From Sclerotinia nivalis (taxonomy: Eukaryota; Ascomycota; Leotiomycetes; Helotiales; Sclerotiniaceae): a DNA stretch of 64,000 bases. Shown in pieces: positions 36,330 to 48,422 of the stretch. The number at the start of each line of letters is the position of its first letter. Within the stretch, counting starts at the first letter, position 1. The notes beneath the pieces are model-generated. The model saw nothing but the letters and a program-made list of their open reading frames with translations, was not told the DNA's origin and did not search any database. The stretch is taken from contig JAPEIS010000002.1 in the NCBI GenBank assembly GCA_029531795.1, forward strand, positions 2,480,001 through 2,544,000. The letters are read 5' to 3'. A program made the position numbers and the translations under genes.

Positions 36330-37747
36330 AAGAATAAATGAAATCAAGTATAAATCCTTTCGAAAATCTATTCAATATTGTTATCTTTGATATTCGTATC
36401 AATCAAGCAGAAGTTTATATTACTATCATAAAGGTTCATTATCTTTTCAACAATATTTTATTCGATAATTGTAATATTATATATATTATAAATGATATCT
36501 CTTTTATGAATAATCATCAATATATACTATCTAATCTTAATGATTTTATAAAAGCAGATACTATATTCTTCCAAGTTCTAAATTATAGTATCTATATAAT
36601 CAAGGGAATTATCGAAAAAAAGAATCATTTTAATGATGATTTCGTTTTGAATAATATAGTATTAATCCTTGATTTCTATATTAATATCGTTTTGAAGGTT
36701 CGATTGTTGAAAGTTGATATATAATATTCTAGATATAATTGTATTCTTCGTAAAGGAGATCTTTCAAATAATATTGTAATGGTTAGATATATTTGTATTG
36801 AAAATTTTGTATTTTTAGAATACAAATCATTTTCAAATTATTCGAATATTCTTTTATCTATTTCTGTAAACAATTCTTCTTTGATATATCTAATAATGAA
36901 TTGTAAAGTCAATAAAGTATTTTATCAATCTTGTAATCTATTTTTTTCTAGAGAGGATATAAGTGAACTATGATATAAACGTTTAGGATATCTAAGAAAA
37001 AAAGCATTCGAATATTTAATATTTGTAGTATGAAATATCAAGATAAAAGATATTATTTGTATTGAATATATAGATTATATTTATATTTATATAAAATAGA
37101 TTATCTTTTGTATATCGAATGATTGTTAATTGCTTTAGTTATTCTACAAAATCTAATAGGATTTTTTTGATTTCGATAAAGGGTATATAGATGCATTATA
37201 GTTTCTCGTAATCAAAGATATATATAATGATAAGATCTTTTTGTATCCCCTTTATAGAAAAACCTATAATAAAGTATTTTCTATTATACAAAGCTTCTTT
37301 GTTTGGGTTTACTATAAATATGGTTTAGCAATTGTAGAAATCAAACAAGATAACAATACATTTATTATTAGGATTATAAAAGATATATTCTTCGAGAAAT
37401 GGATTAAACAAAAAGGTATAGAACTTGAGCTATCCTTTTTTCATATATACAAATCCAATGAAGGATCAGAATATATAGAACAAAAAATAATCACCAAATA
37501 GATCAAAATGAAAATCACATTGGGTTTACCAGATAAATTATGAATAGAAATAATATAAGCTGTAATCTATTTGTACAATATAAGCCCTTTGAAGACCAAA
37601 TCCTTCAAATCTCTAAATGAGATATTCGATATATAGTTCTGTGATTACTTTTGCAAAAACAATCCTTTATTTACAAAGAAAATATCTAACAATCTCTATC
37701 TCAATTGAAATGGGATCTATAAATACAAATACAGAGCCTACCCTTTG
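36330..37747 (+). pseudogene. pol: protease, GAG-pre-integrase and integrase (first part) of copia D2
   Basis: The 128-codon frame 36338-36724 holds a degenerate aspartic-protease region (FDNCNIIYIIND where FD(S/T)GC...HI.ND is expected). At 36962-37010 the strand reads ELWYKRLGYLRKKAFEYL, the GAG-pre-integrase motif with its first His as Tyr. The 86-codon frame 37241-37501 is integrase core. The domain is broken at 37748 by gypsy C and continues at 50258. Confidence 0.75.
37743..37747. repeat. Target duplication of gypsy C, left
   Basis: CTTTG, against CTTTA at 50258-50262 (a G/A transition). D-y has the uninterrupted site at about 26912-26920. Confidence 0.8.
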
Positions 37748-37960
37748 TGTCACGGGGTCCCTGTATATAGTATACGGAGACCGCTCGGGTTCCGACCCAT
37801 AGGAGTCGGACCTCGGATAAGTGTAGGCTAGCCCCGGTCGGGGTTAATGTTATATATAAATATATTTAAAGAACCATTCCTTTTGTAAAAACATAACTCT
37901 TCGAATTATATTTTATTAATAAAAATGATTTTTGTTATTCTATCTATTGTTTTCGTAATA
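37748..37960 (+). repeat. 5' LTR of gypsy C
   Basis: 213 bp, TGTCACGGGGTCCCTGTATA to TTCGTAATA. It is much less mutated than the 3' LTR and keeps G+C-rich blocks such as TAGCCCCGGTCGGGGTTAA. Confidence 0.9.
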
Positions 37961-38399
37961 TTATATAACTCCGATTTATCTATACCGATACTTCTACAAT
38001 GTTATCCTGTTTATACCCATCTAGTTAATCTAGTTCCCCCGAAAAATTCGTTACTATTGTAACCAATGATATTATGATCTGATATCATTATCTTACCTCC
38101 CTTTACAATTATAGTATAAAAGTAGAAATAGAGGTAATCGATTTGCAATTTGTAGTTCAAAAGCTTATTCTCGATCTACAAATCGAGAAAATTATATTTA
38201 TACAATGAAAGAAGAAGAACGATAAATTAATTATCTATCTAATTCAATTTTATTCTATCTTCATTGTTTTGTTTATTTCAATCCTTATCAATCTAATCGA
38301 TCTTTTGTTTCTAATACCCGTTACAATCTTGATTGCTGTTTCTATTCTATTAAAGTTTCAATTGAATAAGAAAGTACTTGATTCTATATCGTTTGATAA

Positions 38400-39290
38400 A
38401 ACGAAAATCGATCTTAATCGATTTGTCGATCAAATATAGAATAAAATACATACCAATTCCGATCGCTTTATTTCCCTATATTCCTGCCTAACTTATATAA
38501 CTGAAAGATTAACTAGACCCACTATTATACAAATTCGATTATATAATATCAAAAAGTAATTTGTTAAATTTACCGATTATAAAGATCTATTGCAAATACT
38601 AGAAAAAGCTTATAAAAACTAAAACAAACAAATCGAAACTCGAAAATTCCTAATCAATCTGAAACAAAAGAACTAATCGTTTTATATCTTCTATACTGAA
38701 TTTCAAAGACTAACATTGAAAACCGGGATAATCAACGATAATAATACCCTGATTATCCTATTAAAACAAACCCTATCAAATAAACTGAAAAACTAGATTA
38801 TTATTATTAAACTACCTACAAATAACATCAATATATTCACTATTTTCATACAAACATTAAAGAATCACCATCTATACTTGATAAAACCAACCAACTCCGA
38901 TCACAACCCAATCGTTCTACCACCCCATACTACAATTCAAAATCTGAATCCTATTAATCATATCCCTACTCCATCCTCGAATACTACTATCCGATCTACT
39001 ACTCCTACTACAACTATACCTACTGGAAATCCAATAAATCTCAATTCCCAAAAATATACTAATAGATACAAACAAAAGGAATACTTCCATTATAAATCTA
39101 CCAATCACTATATAAAGAATTACCTGTTCCCAAATAATCATCCTATACAAATTAAAGTTAATCTTACCAATCTTACTCTACCATCCCCTATTCCATCCTC
39201 CACCCAGATTCAATTATATACTATATTACTATATAATCTATCCCCTTCTGGCTCCCCGAATTCGAAAAACAAAATCTATTTAGTATAAAT
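38400..39290 (+). pseudogene. gag: gag remnant of gypsy C
   Basis: The 136-codon frame 38878-39288 is the C-terminal, Pro/Thr/Ser-rich part of gag. At about 39085-39125 it reads YFHYKSTNHYIKNY, exactly the spacing of a C-x2-C-x4-H-x4-C knuckle with all three Cys replaced by Tyr and the His kept. TGT or TGC to TAT or TAC is a G>A change, so this is a clean RIP effect. The upstream part has stops. Confidence 0.75.
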
Positions 39291-39299
39291 CGTTATCAA

Positions 39300-41544
39300 A
39301 CAAAAACCCTATATATATTACACTTATCCACTACTATAATTCGAAATTTATCTTTTATTGAAAAAACAAACAATCAAACAAACCTGATAATATTACCTAT
39401 TACTATCCTACCAATACCTAATCGATTCTATCTCACTTACACTATAATAAATAACAAATACAAAAAATATACTTTCACAAATCGAAATTAAATTGAAACT
39501 ACCAAACTCCCAATATACAAATTACCTATTCCATTCGAAATTATTAGATTCGATGAAAAAATACTATTTGAAAATCAAATAGATTATTACATTCTAATCG
39601 ATTTGCAAATCAATAATCACTATAAAAAAAAATCGAAAATCTATATCACTGAACTAATTCATTATCCGATTATTCTGAAACTGATTTGATTAAAAAAGCA
39701 CAATCCCTATATCAGATTCACATTCAATACCTTTCGTTTCGATAACAAATTCTACCGAAAGTTCTATAATACATTTATACAATTATCAAATATCCGAACT
39801 TTATTCGATATCCCTATCAAAGCTTGTTCTACTTATTTACTACCCTATCCTAAAACATTAAAGAAAAAAGATATAACAAATATTTCAATCCGAATTTACT
39901 CGATATACATCTATCAAAACTACAAAATATTCCAAACTAATATCGATTTAATAAATCGAATCCTGAAAAAAAAAAAAGATTCTATTCCCGAAAATCTATC
40001 TATTGAATTCCATTCATAAATCGATATATTTTCTTCATATAATATTAATAAACTATCTCCATACTACTTATACAATTATAATATCCAATTACAAAATAAA
40101 ACTAAACTATTATTTGAAACCCTATATTCAATATCTCAAAACAAATTAAAAACTTTACAAAAATAATTAAAAGAAAACCTAACAAAAGAATTCATCCAAT
40201 CGAATTCCTTCGTTTCCATTTCATCTATTTTATTTATTAAAAAACCTAATAATAATCTTCGATTCTATATAAACTATCATACATTAAATAATCTATCTAT
40301 AAAAAATCAATACCTATTACTTTTAACCAAAAAATCCTTGAATAACCTAAAAAAAATAAAGTATTTTACAAAAATAAACATTATTTCGATCTTCAATAAT
40401 ATCCGAATCAAAAAAGAACAAGAATATTTAACTATATTTCATATCCAATTCGATTTATTCGAAACCTTAATCATATCATTCGAATTAACCAAAATCCTAA
40501 TAATATTTCAACGATTTATCAATAATACTTTAAAAGAATATCTAGATATATTCTACATTACTTACCTAAATGATATTCTGATCTACAACAAAACCTATTT
40601 TGAATATATAAAACATATACAAAAAATACTAAATATTTTATAGAAAATCGAATTATATACCAATCTATCGAAATACAAATTCCTGAAACCTGAAACGAAA
40701 TTCCTAAACCTAATTATAAACCGAAAAAAGATCCAAATAAACTCAATCAAGATTAAAACAATAATTAATTGAAAAACACCAAAAAACCTAACAAATATAC
40801 AAATATTTATAGAATTTAACAATTTCTATCAATACTTTATCCACAACTTCTTTTCAATCATTTACTTAATAATAAACTTAATCAAAAAATATATAATCTT
40901 CCAATAAAATCCTATTTATAAAAAATCGTTTTCGAATCTAAAAACTATATTTACAACAACATTTATATTAATCTTTTTCGATTGAAAAAAAAATATAATC
41001 CTAAAAACAAATACATCAGATTATATATCTACTAAAATCCTTTTCCAATACAATAATAATAAAATTCTAAAACCTATTATATATTTCTCTAAAAAATATT
41101 CGATTACAAAATATAATTACAAAATTTATAATAAAGAATTACTAACAATTATCTATTATTTCGAAAAATAACAATCCAAATTAGAAAACACCTTTTCCCC
41201 AATCAAAATCATTACAAATTATAAAAATCTAGAATACTTCATAACTACAAAACTATTAAACCATTATCAAATCCACTAATCTGAATTTCTATCCCATTTC
41301 AATTTCAAAATTATATACTATCCCGAAAAGCAAAAAACGAAACCCAATACTCTAACCAAAAAATCAAAGAACTTATCTAAAAAAAAAAATAAACATTTTC
41401 TTTATCAAAACCAAACTATTTTGAAAACTAAAAATCTAAATACAAATCTGTTTTTTATTATTAATTCAAAAAAGAAAATCCGTTTTATAATTACAATCCA
41501 TAACCAAATCCATATTGATATTTCATTATTTATTTATAATCCCG
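39300..41544 (+). pseudogene. pol: protease, RT and RNase H remnant of gypsy C
   Basis: RT: SSILFIKKPNNNLRFYINY at about 40225-40280, then YLNDILIYNK at about 40562-40592 (Asn for the first catalytic Asp), in a frame open at 40338-40643. RNase H: YNYKIYNKELLTIIYYFEK at about 41113-41170 and NYKNLEYF near 41217-41240. The tether before integrase is cut by gypsy B at 41550. Most glycines and aspartates of the family consensus have become Asn or Lys. Confidence 0.78.
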
Positions 41545-41549
41545 AATTA
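41545..41549. repeat. Target duplication of gypsy B, left
   Basis: ATTAT, identical to 48418-48422. Confidence 0.88.
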
Positions 41550-41713
41550 TTGTTACGGGTTCATCCCCCTTCACCTGCACGTGATCATGTGTGCCTTAGG
41601 CACATATGCATGCACTCACTTCTATATAGTCAGGTCATCTCCTTGACCTTTTTCCTCTCTTTATAATACAATTATAGATCAATCCTATAGATACCTTTTC
41701 CTTTATTATGATA
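41550..41713 (+). repeat. 5' LTR of gypsy B
   Basis: 164 bp from TGTTACGGGTTCATCCCCCT to TTATTATGATA. The G+C-rich core around GATCATGTGTGCCTTAGGCA is kept and contains the palindrome TGCCTTAGGCA. Confidence 0.9.
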
Positions 41714-41798
41714 GTTTGTATTACCCTTTCAAAGGCTTTATTATTTTACGAAGTGATTTGGCCTTGTCAAATCATTTGCAGGCTTTTATGTCTGTTTT

Positions 41799-42078
41799 CG
41801 ATTGCTTTTGTGCCGTTATAATTCGCTTGCTTTTGTGTGGTCGTGTTTTTTATCTGTTTTTGCGCAGTTTTTTTTTTTATTCGCTTTGTGTAGTTTCTGA
41901 TCTTCGATTGCTTTTGTGTGATTATATTTATTTGTAGATTTTTGTATTTGTTTTTGATTGCTTTTGTATAATCGTATTTTGTATGTATATTGCTTTTGTA
42001 TAATTGTATTTTCTTTATTGATTGTTTTTGTATAATTGTAGTTTCTTTATCGATTACTTTTGTATAATTATAATTCTT
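41799..42078 (+). repeat. Leader tandem repeats of gypsy B
   Basis: About eight imperfect copies of (C)GATTGCTTTTGTATAATCGTA-like units at 20-40 bp spacing between the 5' LTR and gag, shared with element A. Minus-strand frame 41767-42189 is a shadow of this array. Confidence 0.7.
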
Positions 42079-42214
42079 TTTATAATAGCTTTTGGTTCTA
42101 TATTTGTTGATAATGCGATTTCTATTTCTATCGAGGGAGTTTGTATTGGAATCCAACGAATCTTCGATTAATGGCTTACTATTATGCAAATCCTAGTAGA
42201 ATTGGATATTCTGG

Positions 42215-43430
42215 TAACACCAAACTTCATTATCGATTTTGACGAATAAATTATTTATCTGAATTATATTTTCTTTATTATTGAAGATCGTTTTATTATT
42301 TAAGTTATTTATATTATTATTTAAATAAATAAGATCGAGGAATGCAAAGTGGAAAATGTTGGACTTCTTTGTATCTTAATCGGTAAACAAGTTCAGTTGA
42401 ATACCAATAATATTGTTATTGGTTAGAAACCAATCATTCTTTGTTAAATTCAAAAAGATTTGTTTGTTTTTAAAAACGAAAGATCTAATATTTTTGTCTG
42501 TTAAGAGGATTATCAGTCCTGGAAATTGGATTTGCAATTCTATTGGATGATCGATTTACAATTCTTTGTTTTCGAATAAAAAAAGATTAGTTATGTTATT
42601 AATCTTCTCGATAGTTAAATATAACAAGAGTGTATTATGAATATCATCAGATTTGTTAACGATCTTATTTGTTTCGATTCTGTTGTTTTGTTTTTGGTTA
42701 AATTGGACAAATTATATATCTCTGTGGATATTGAAAAAAAAGTTTTGTTCAAATTCGATAAACTTTTTATGGGTTTAAAGAAGTCTTTTTCGGTTTTTTT
42801 CTTTATATTGTTTTATTTGGTTAATTTTTGTTACAAATCTGATTGTAAGATTGTTAATGTGATGAAATAAAAGATTATTGTTCTTTTTCGAACTTTGGTT
42901 ATTGATGATTCGAATTCTTGTGTTGTTAATGATGTTGATAGTTGGCAAAAGAAATTTTCTATTTGGAATCAGAATCTTTGTGATACTGAATATTATAATA
43001 AAAATTCTGACAATGTATTTGTTATTGGTGGTGATGATTTTATAGATTTTGATATAATGAAATAGAAGGGATAATAGCAAAAAGATTAGCAAAATAAGAA
43101 AAAGAAGTTTAATCCTGTAGTTTCTTGTAATTGTTGTAGTAGGATCGATTATCTTTAGATTGATTGTTATACTATTTATAATGTTAATGGTAATCTTCTT
43201 TTTGGTAAACAGATTTCTATTAATGCTTTTTTTAATCATAATATTGTTGCTTCAATTAATCTGGTTTTTGTTCAATATACCGCCGCCTCAGTTTTCCGAG
43301 GCGCTAATAGGTCTAACAATGGTCGCGGTGGATTTCGAGGAGGATATACTGGTAATTGGGTACAAAGCTAACAATATCTGAATCAGGTATAATAATAAGG
43401 TTATATCGAATTAAAGAAGGTTGTCTTTAT
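42215..43430 (+). pseudogene. gag: gag remnant of gypsy B
   Basis: Plus-strand frame with stops. FFIIEDRF and INKIEECK match gag of A. Near 43120-43160 CNCCSRIDYL, a stop and IDC form a CCHC knuckle with His>Tyr and Gln>stop. A G+C-rich patch (43270-43375) encodes NRSNNGRGGFRGGYTGN, an Arg/Gly-rich RNA-binding-type tail. Gag would coat and package the RNA. Confidence 0.7.
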
Positions 43431-43529
43431 ATTTGGTTCAGTTAAGGAAAGTTCCGAATAGAGAAAAGATTAATCTTTGCGAAAAATCGTTTGTGGAGGA
43501 ATATTAAGGGCAAGAAGGTAAATCGAGGA

Positions 43530-43960
43530 ATAGATAGATATAAATTATTGTAGTTCAATTTTATAAATAGCAAATCTCTATTTGTTAAAACTATTATGTT
43601 CTTTGTGTATGAAAACCCTTTTATTGTTATAAATTTTATTGATAATGGATGCTTTAGAGAAGTCTTTATTGATTGTTTTTTTATTTTCAAATACAATATC
43701 AAAATATAATTCTTATCTTTTTTTTACGAGTTTCGATTTGCCGATGGAAAGGTTGTTGATAGAATTACAGAATATTTTGTAATAGAAATCGTTATAAGGG
43801 ATTATTATGAGTATTAGTCTTTTTATATTATTTAGTTTTTATTAGAGATATTGTTAATCTTTGGTTTATTATAGTTGTAATGTTATAATTCTATTATTAA
43901 TTAAATGGAGATGAGTTTAATATTCTTTTCAAATTATTGTATTTCCAATTGTTTGATGTG
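43530..43960 (+). pseudogene. pol: protease remnant of gypsy B
   Basis: Around 43625-43665 the plus strand reads VINFIDNGCFREVFID, the place of a retropepsin active site (ID(S/T)G expected, IDNG found). FRFADGKVVDRITEYFVIE follows near 43730-43785, as in fungal gypsy proteases. A downstream hydrophobic GL block is near 43850. Few stops. Confidence 0.7.
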
Positions 43961-44900
43961 TTATAATTCAGAACCAGTTAGTATATTAATGATCTTATCT
44001 TTGATTAAGGAATAAAAGGATCTAGCAAAAGTTATTTTATAATAAGTTGTTGATGTTATCGAATTTTTAAATAAATTCCTTATTAATTTTGATATAAAAG
44101 TTAAATATATGAATTATAAGTATTGTTCTTTTTATATCGAAGATTATTTGGAGGATGATATTGATTCTTTACTTATTCAAATGTTTTTTATTTTTAAAGG
44201 AGTTTTTTATAAAAAATCTTCTATTGAAGAGATACTGGATGAAGGTTATATATTACAATCTGATGATTTTTCTGTTGATCTCGAATTTCAGTAAGGTTTG
44301 ATGTTTGGTGTGAATTATTATCGAATAAAGTATTGTAGGGAATCAAATAATCAGATATAGATGATTTTCAATTGTTTGTATCCAAAATCGATTTTGAAGG
44401 TTGCAGATCGATGTTGTTTTATTTATAGTCCAAAAAACCGTTTGCCTTTGTTTTCTGTTGAGGAACTTTTTATATTTGTTTATAAAGGTATAAGCCCAAA
44501 TATAGATGATATATATTGGTTATAAGTTTCTAGTTTTGTTTCGTTTTGTCAACAAGATAATGTTCGGGTTATTCGGTTGATATAGGATGAATTGGATATT
44601 ATATAGAAAACTATTGAACAAGATTATTTGTGTTAGATTATATTGTTCCTGATGTTTACAGAAAAGGATTTTCGATTGATTTTATAAGGGTAGAATAATA
44701 TAGCAAAGATGTTCTTTAAAACTTTATTACAATTTTATAATTTTGTATATGATTGTTATAAACCGTTCTATTTGCGGAAGGTCTTTAAAATTGATATCGA
44801 TAAATTTTTAACCGGTAAACTTTTCCTTAGTAACGATTAAATATAATAAAGGCTTCTTATATAATTATAAGATAAATTTTCTATCTTTTTCCTATACTAT
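43961..44900 (+). pseudogene. pol: protease-RT spacer of gypsy B
   Basis: Continuation of pol without a named domain. The 61-codon frame 44109-44294 is acidic (EDYLEDDIDSLL). The homologous stretch in A is about 950-2000. Stops are scattered. Confidence 0.5.
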
Positions 44901-46220
44901 ACAGATAGGCTGCTGTTTTGCTGAATCTGGGATTACAAGATTGAATTGATATTTAGTAAAGAATTATTTTATTTCAAAAATCGTCCTTTATTGTTAATGG
45001 AGTTGGTGGTAGTATACAAATGATTCAATGATAATCTTTTCAAAGGGTTTATTCGGAAATCGAGATTGTAGTACATTTCTCTTTTGTTGTTAGCTATCAA
45101 ACCTGAAGGGAAGGTTTGTATCTGTTAAGATTATCGAGGATTCAATAATGTTATTATAAAGAATTGTTATCTATTATTTATCGTTTGCAAAATGTTGGAT
45201 GCTTTTTGTAATACAAAAATTTATATCAAATTTGATATCATTGTAGTATTCAACAAGTTGCAAATCGCTGAAAAGGATGAATAGAAAACTATATTTATTA
45301 TTTGTTTTGATCTTTTTGAATCTTTAGTTATATCTTTTGGTCTTTGTAATGCATTTGTATTGTTTCAATATTATATTAATCATATATTTTTCGATAAATT
45401 GGATAAGTATTGTATTGTATATCTCGATGATATTTTAATCTACTCCGATAATCCCGTAGAGTATAAAAAGTATATTCATCAAATAATTCAAAAGTTAATG
45501 GATACTGGATTACAGATTGATATCAATAAATACGAATTCGAAATTACAAAAACAAAATATCTGGGTTTTATTATTATAATTGAAAGTATCGAAATAAATT
45601 AAAAAAAAATTATAGTTATTATATTTTGGAAGTTGTCTTTGTATATAAAGGATTTATAACGATTTCTTGACTTCATTAATTTCTATCGACGTTTTATAAA
45701 AGATTTTTTAAAGATTTGTTGTTCTTTCAACGATTTCTTACAAAAGAATATTATATAGGAGTAGATTACAAATCATATAAAGGCTTTTGATGTTTTAAAA
45801 AGGGCTTTTATAATAATATTGATTTTAATATATTTCGATTATAGATAGAAAACTGTTTTGGAAATCGATACTTTCAATTGAGCCTCAAAAGGAGTTCTTT
45901 TGTAATACAATGATAATAACGTTTTGTATCTGATCGCTTACTTTTTATCTAAGTATATAATAGCAGAATATAATTATAAGATCTACGATAAAGAATTACT
46001 CGTTATTATTAAAATAATAGAAAAATGGTATTCAAAGTTTCAAGATTCACAAAAGGAGTTCGAGATTTTTACTGATCATAAGAACCTTGAGTATTTTATA
46101 ACTATAAAGACCTTCAATCAGCGATAGATATGATAATCTGAATTTCTGTTTCAATATAATTTCTGTATAATCTATCGATTAGGAAATAAGGCTATTCGAT
46201 CAGATATACTCAATAGAAAA
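44901..46220 (+). pseudogene. pol: RT and RNase H of gypsy B
   Basis: RT starts with a KPEGKVCIC...DYRGFNNVIIKN block (45095-45165). The catalytic box reads YLDDILIYSDN at about 45418-45450 with both Asp kept, inside the open frame 45360-45602. The thumb block TGLQIDINKYEFEI follows. RNase [17 protein letters not shown] and FTDHKNLEYF in the frame 45924-46127, with the catalytic DHKNL-type Asp kept. A small number of stops (for example before DYRGF) make it a pseudogene. Confidence 0.85.
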
Positions 46221-47650
46221 CACGAAGATCGATTATATCGCTTTGATCCAAATAATGAATATCTAAAAAATCGAGAGTATATTGTTCTCCCTCAGAACTG
46301 TTTTCATATTGATCTTTATAAGGATTTGATTGGGTATATCAATTTGGTATTGATGGAGACAATAATACTATTTCACGATCAATCAATTGATGCTTTAATC
46401 GATACAATATATACTAGATCTGATATCATAGATTAATTTATCTTTGCTTTTAATAATCTATTGATGATTAAATGGTCAAAGGAGTATCGTAAGACTCTTC
46501 GGATCGTTATACAGAATTGTTTGGTCCAAAAGAATAGAATTTATTATCGGGATAAGTTTTGGATTTTATTAAACGATGAATTCAAATTCCAAATTATTTA
46601 TCGGATTTATTTTTCTGGTCTTATTGATTATCCTGATCGAACTAAAACGATCGATTTTGTTTCTTGTATATATTGATAGTCTAATATACATTTGAAAATC
46701 GTATTCTATATGAAGGTCTGCAAACTTTGTATTCGTATTAAATCGTCTAAATTAATACCTTCCGGATTTTTGAAACTGCTGTCTATCCCTTTTCGCATAT
46801 AATCTGATATCTCAATCGATTATATTATATTGTTTCTAGATTGCATTTGTTATAATTCTATCTATAAATATATTTTGATAATAGTTTGTAGATTAACCAA
46901 AATGAAATATTTCATTGGTATATATACATTAACGATAGAGGAGTTAATCGATATCTTTATCAATTGTATTTATATGCTTCATGGACTTCCGGATAATATC
47001 ATTTCCGATTGGGGAATGTAGTTCGTATTAGAATTCTGGTTACAACTCTCGGAGCGATTGGGAGTTACCTTAAAACACTCTTTAGTTTTTCATCCTCAAA
47101 TAGATAATTAAACCGAATATATTAATTCGGTTCTGGAATAGTATTTATAAACTTTTGTTAATTATCATTAAGATGATTAGTTGGATTGATTACTCTTAAT
47201 CGAGTTTGTATTTAATAATATAATTTCTGAAACGATTGGTTGTTCATTTTTCTTTACCAATTATAGTTTTAATCTGCATTTAGATATTGAGTCTAGTAAA
47301 TTTTGTTCGCCGAATATGATTCTAATACAAAAACGGGAATTCTTTAAAGATAATCGGATTGCGGATCGTATGGAATGTATTTTAAAGCAATTTCGCGTTT
47401 TTGTATAATAGGCAATTGCTACTTATAAGAATTATACTAATTGTTATCATTCTGATTCATTTCGTTATATGATTGACCAGAAAGTCTATATCAATACTAA
47501 GAATATAAAGACTTTGTATAAAACAAAAAAGCTAGATGATAAATAGATCGGCCTTTATAAGATTATCAAGGTTTATCCTTATACTTGCTTTATTCAATTG
47601 TTTGAAAATATTAAAATCTTCTTTGTTTTCCATTATTCTTTTTTATTTCC
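46221..47650 (+). pseudogene. pol: integrase of gypsy B
   Basis: The zinc-binding domain is in 46461-46676 (NRIYYRDKFWILLNDEFK, then SGLIDYPDRTKT). The catalytic core starts near 46800 (DCICYNSIYKYILIIVCRLTK) with the first Asp position in this block; LHGLPDNIISDWGM (46978-47021) carries the second catalytic Asp. The C-terminal block VYINTKNIKTLYKTKKLDD is near 47490-47545. Stops occur between the pieces. Confidence 0.82.
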
Positions 47651-47699
47651 AGTTTATACTAATCCTTATTTCCCGGCTCAAATAACGATTAACGAGTCA

Positions 47700-47945
47700 G
47701 AATCCCTGATTATATAGGATAGAGTTTTGGAGCGGGACGATGATAAGGATAAGCCTATTCAAAAATGGATATTTGAAGGAGTTCTAGATAATCATAATAA
47801 GGATGGCCATTATTATTTGATCAAATAGAAATACTACATATTAATTTAACAATTAGCTAATAATTTAAAGGGTAACGAGAAGATTCTTATCGAATATTAT
47901 TATCTTTATTCAAAGAAGTTAGGGCCACCAGTTTAGGTTCTAAAG
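47700..47945 (+). pseudogene. C-terminal chromodomain of gypsy B
   Basis: After integrase the strand reads WIFEGVLDNHNKDGHYYLI, then K, a stop at the Trp of the expected KWK, and KYY. About 15 residues on comes NNLKGNEKILIEYY and an SKKLGPPV tail. This is the layout of a chromodomain (V-E-x-IL-D..., YLVKW, WEP..NL). Chromodomains steer chromoviral integrase toward modified histones; that role is family knowledge and not shown here. Confidence 0.7.
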
Positions 47946-48254
47946 CATTCTGACACTATTATATTGCAATCGGAACTATAGAATTTGCAACTGGAATTAT
48001 ACGGTGAAATTGTTATACCCATTCTATAAAGATTTATTCGTATTAAAATTATTCGTTTCGTTTAAAAATATATTATATATTATTGCAATAGAGAATATAG
48101 CGTTTAGGATATCGTACATTGAAGGATATTATATATTTTTGTTTGGGGATTTAATTGAAAGAAGGGATCTATGTTTTTTTCTTTATTTTTCTTTATTTTT
48201 CTTTATTTTTTAATACTTATTTGGAATCAAATAGGTTTCTTAAGGAGGGGGTAC

Positions 48255-48417
48255 TATTACAGGTTCATCCCTCTTCACCTATATATGATCATGTATACTT
48301 TAGGCATATATGCATACACTCATTTCTATATAGTCAGATCACCTCCTTGATCTTCTTCCTCTCCTCGTAATACAACTATAGATCAACCCTACAGATACCT
48401 TTTCCCTCACTGTAATA
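48255..48417 (+). repeat. 3' LTR of gypsy B
   Basis: 163 bp from TATTACAGGTTCATCCCTCT to CACTGTAATA, preceded by the polypurine tract AAGGAGGGGG (48243-48252). It differs from the 5' LTR mainly by transitions. Confidence 0.9.
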
Positions 48418-48422
48418 ATTAT
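48418..48422. repeat. Target duplication of gypsy B, right
   Basis: ATTAT, identical to 41545-41549. Confidence 0.88.

Larger units (their letters stand above)
41550..48417 (+). mobile_element. Ty3/gypsy chromovirus B, complete, nested in C
   Basis: 6868 bp with 164- and 163-bp LTRs and an exact ATTAT duplication. Order: leader with tandem repeats, gag with zinc knuckle and RGG-type patch, protease, RT, RNase H, integrase, chromodomain. It is the best-preserved LTR element here: its RT catalytic box is intact. The interior plus strand is poor in C and rich in T. Same family as A. Confidence 0.92.

Noticed and set aside
41767..43239. Long minus-strand frames at 41767-42189 and 42775-43239
   Set aside because: They are antisense to the leader and gag of plus-strand element B; C-poor DNA removes stops on that strand.
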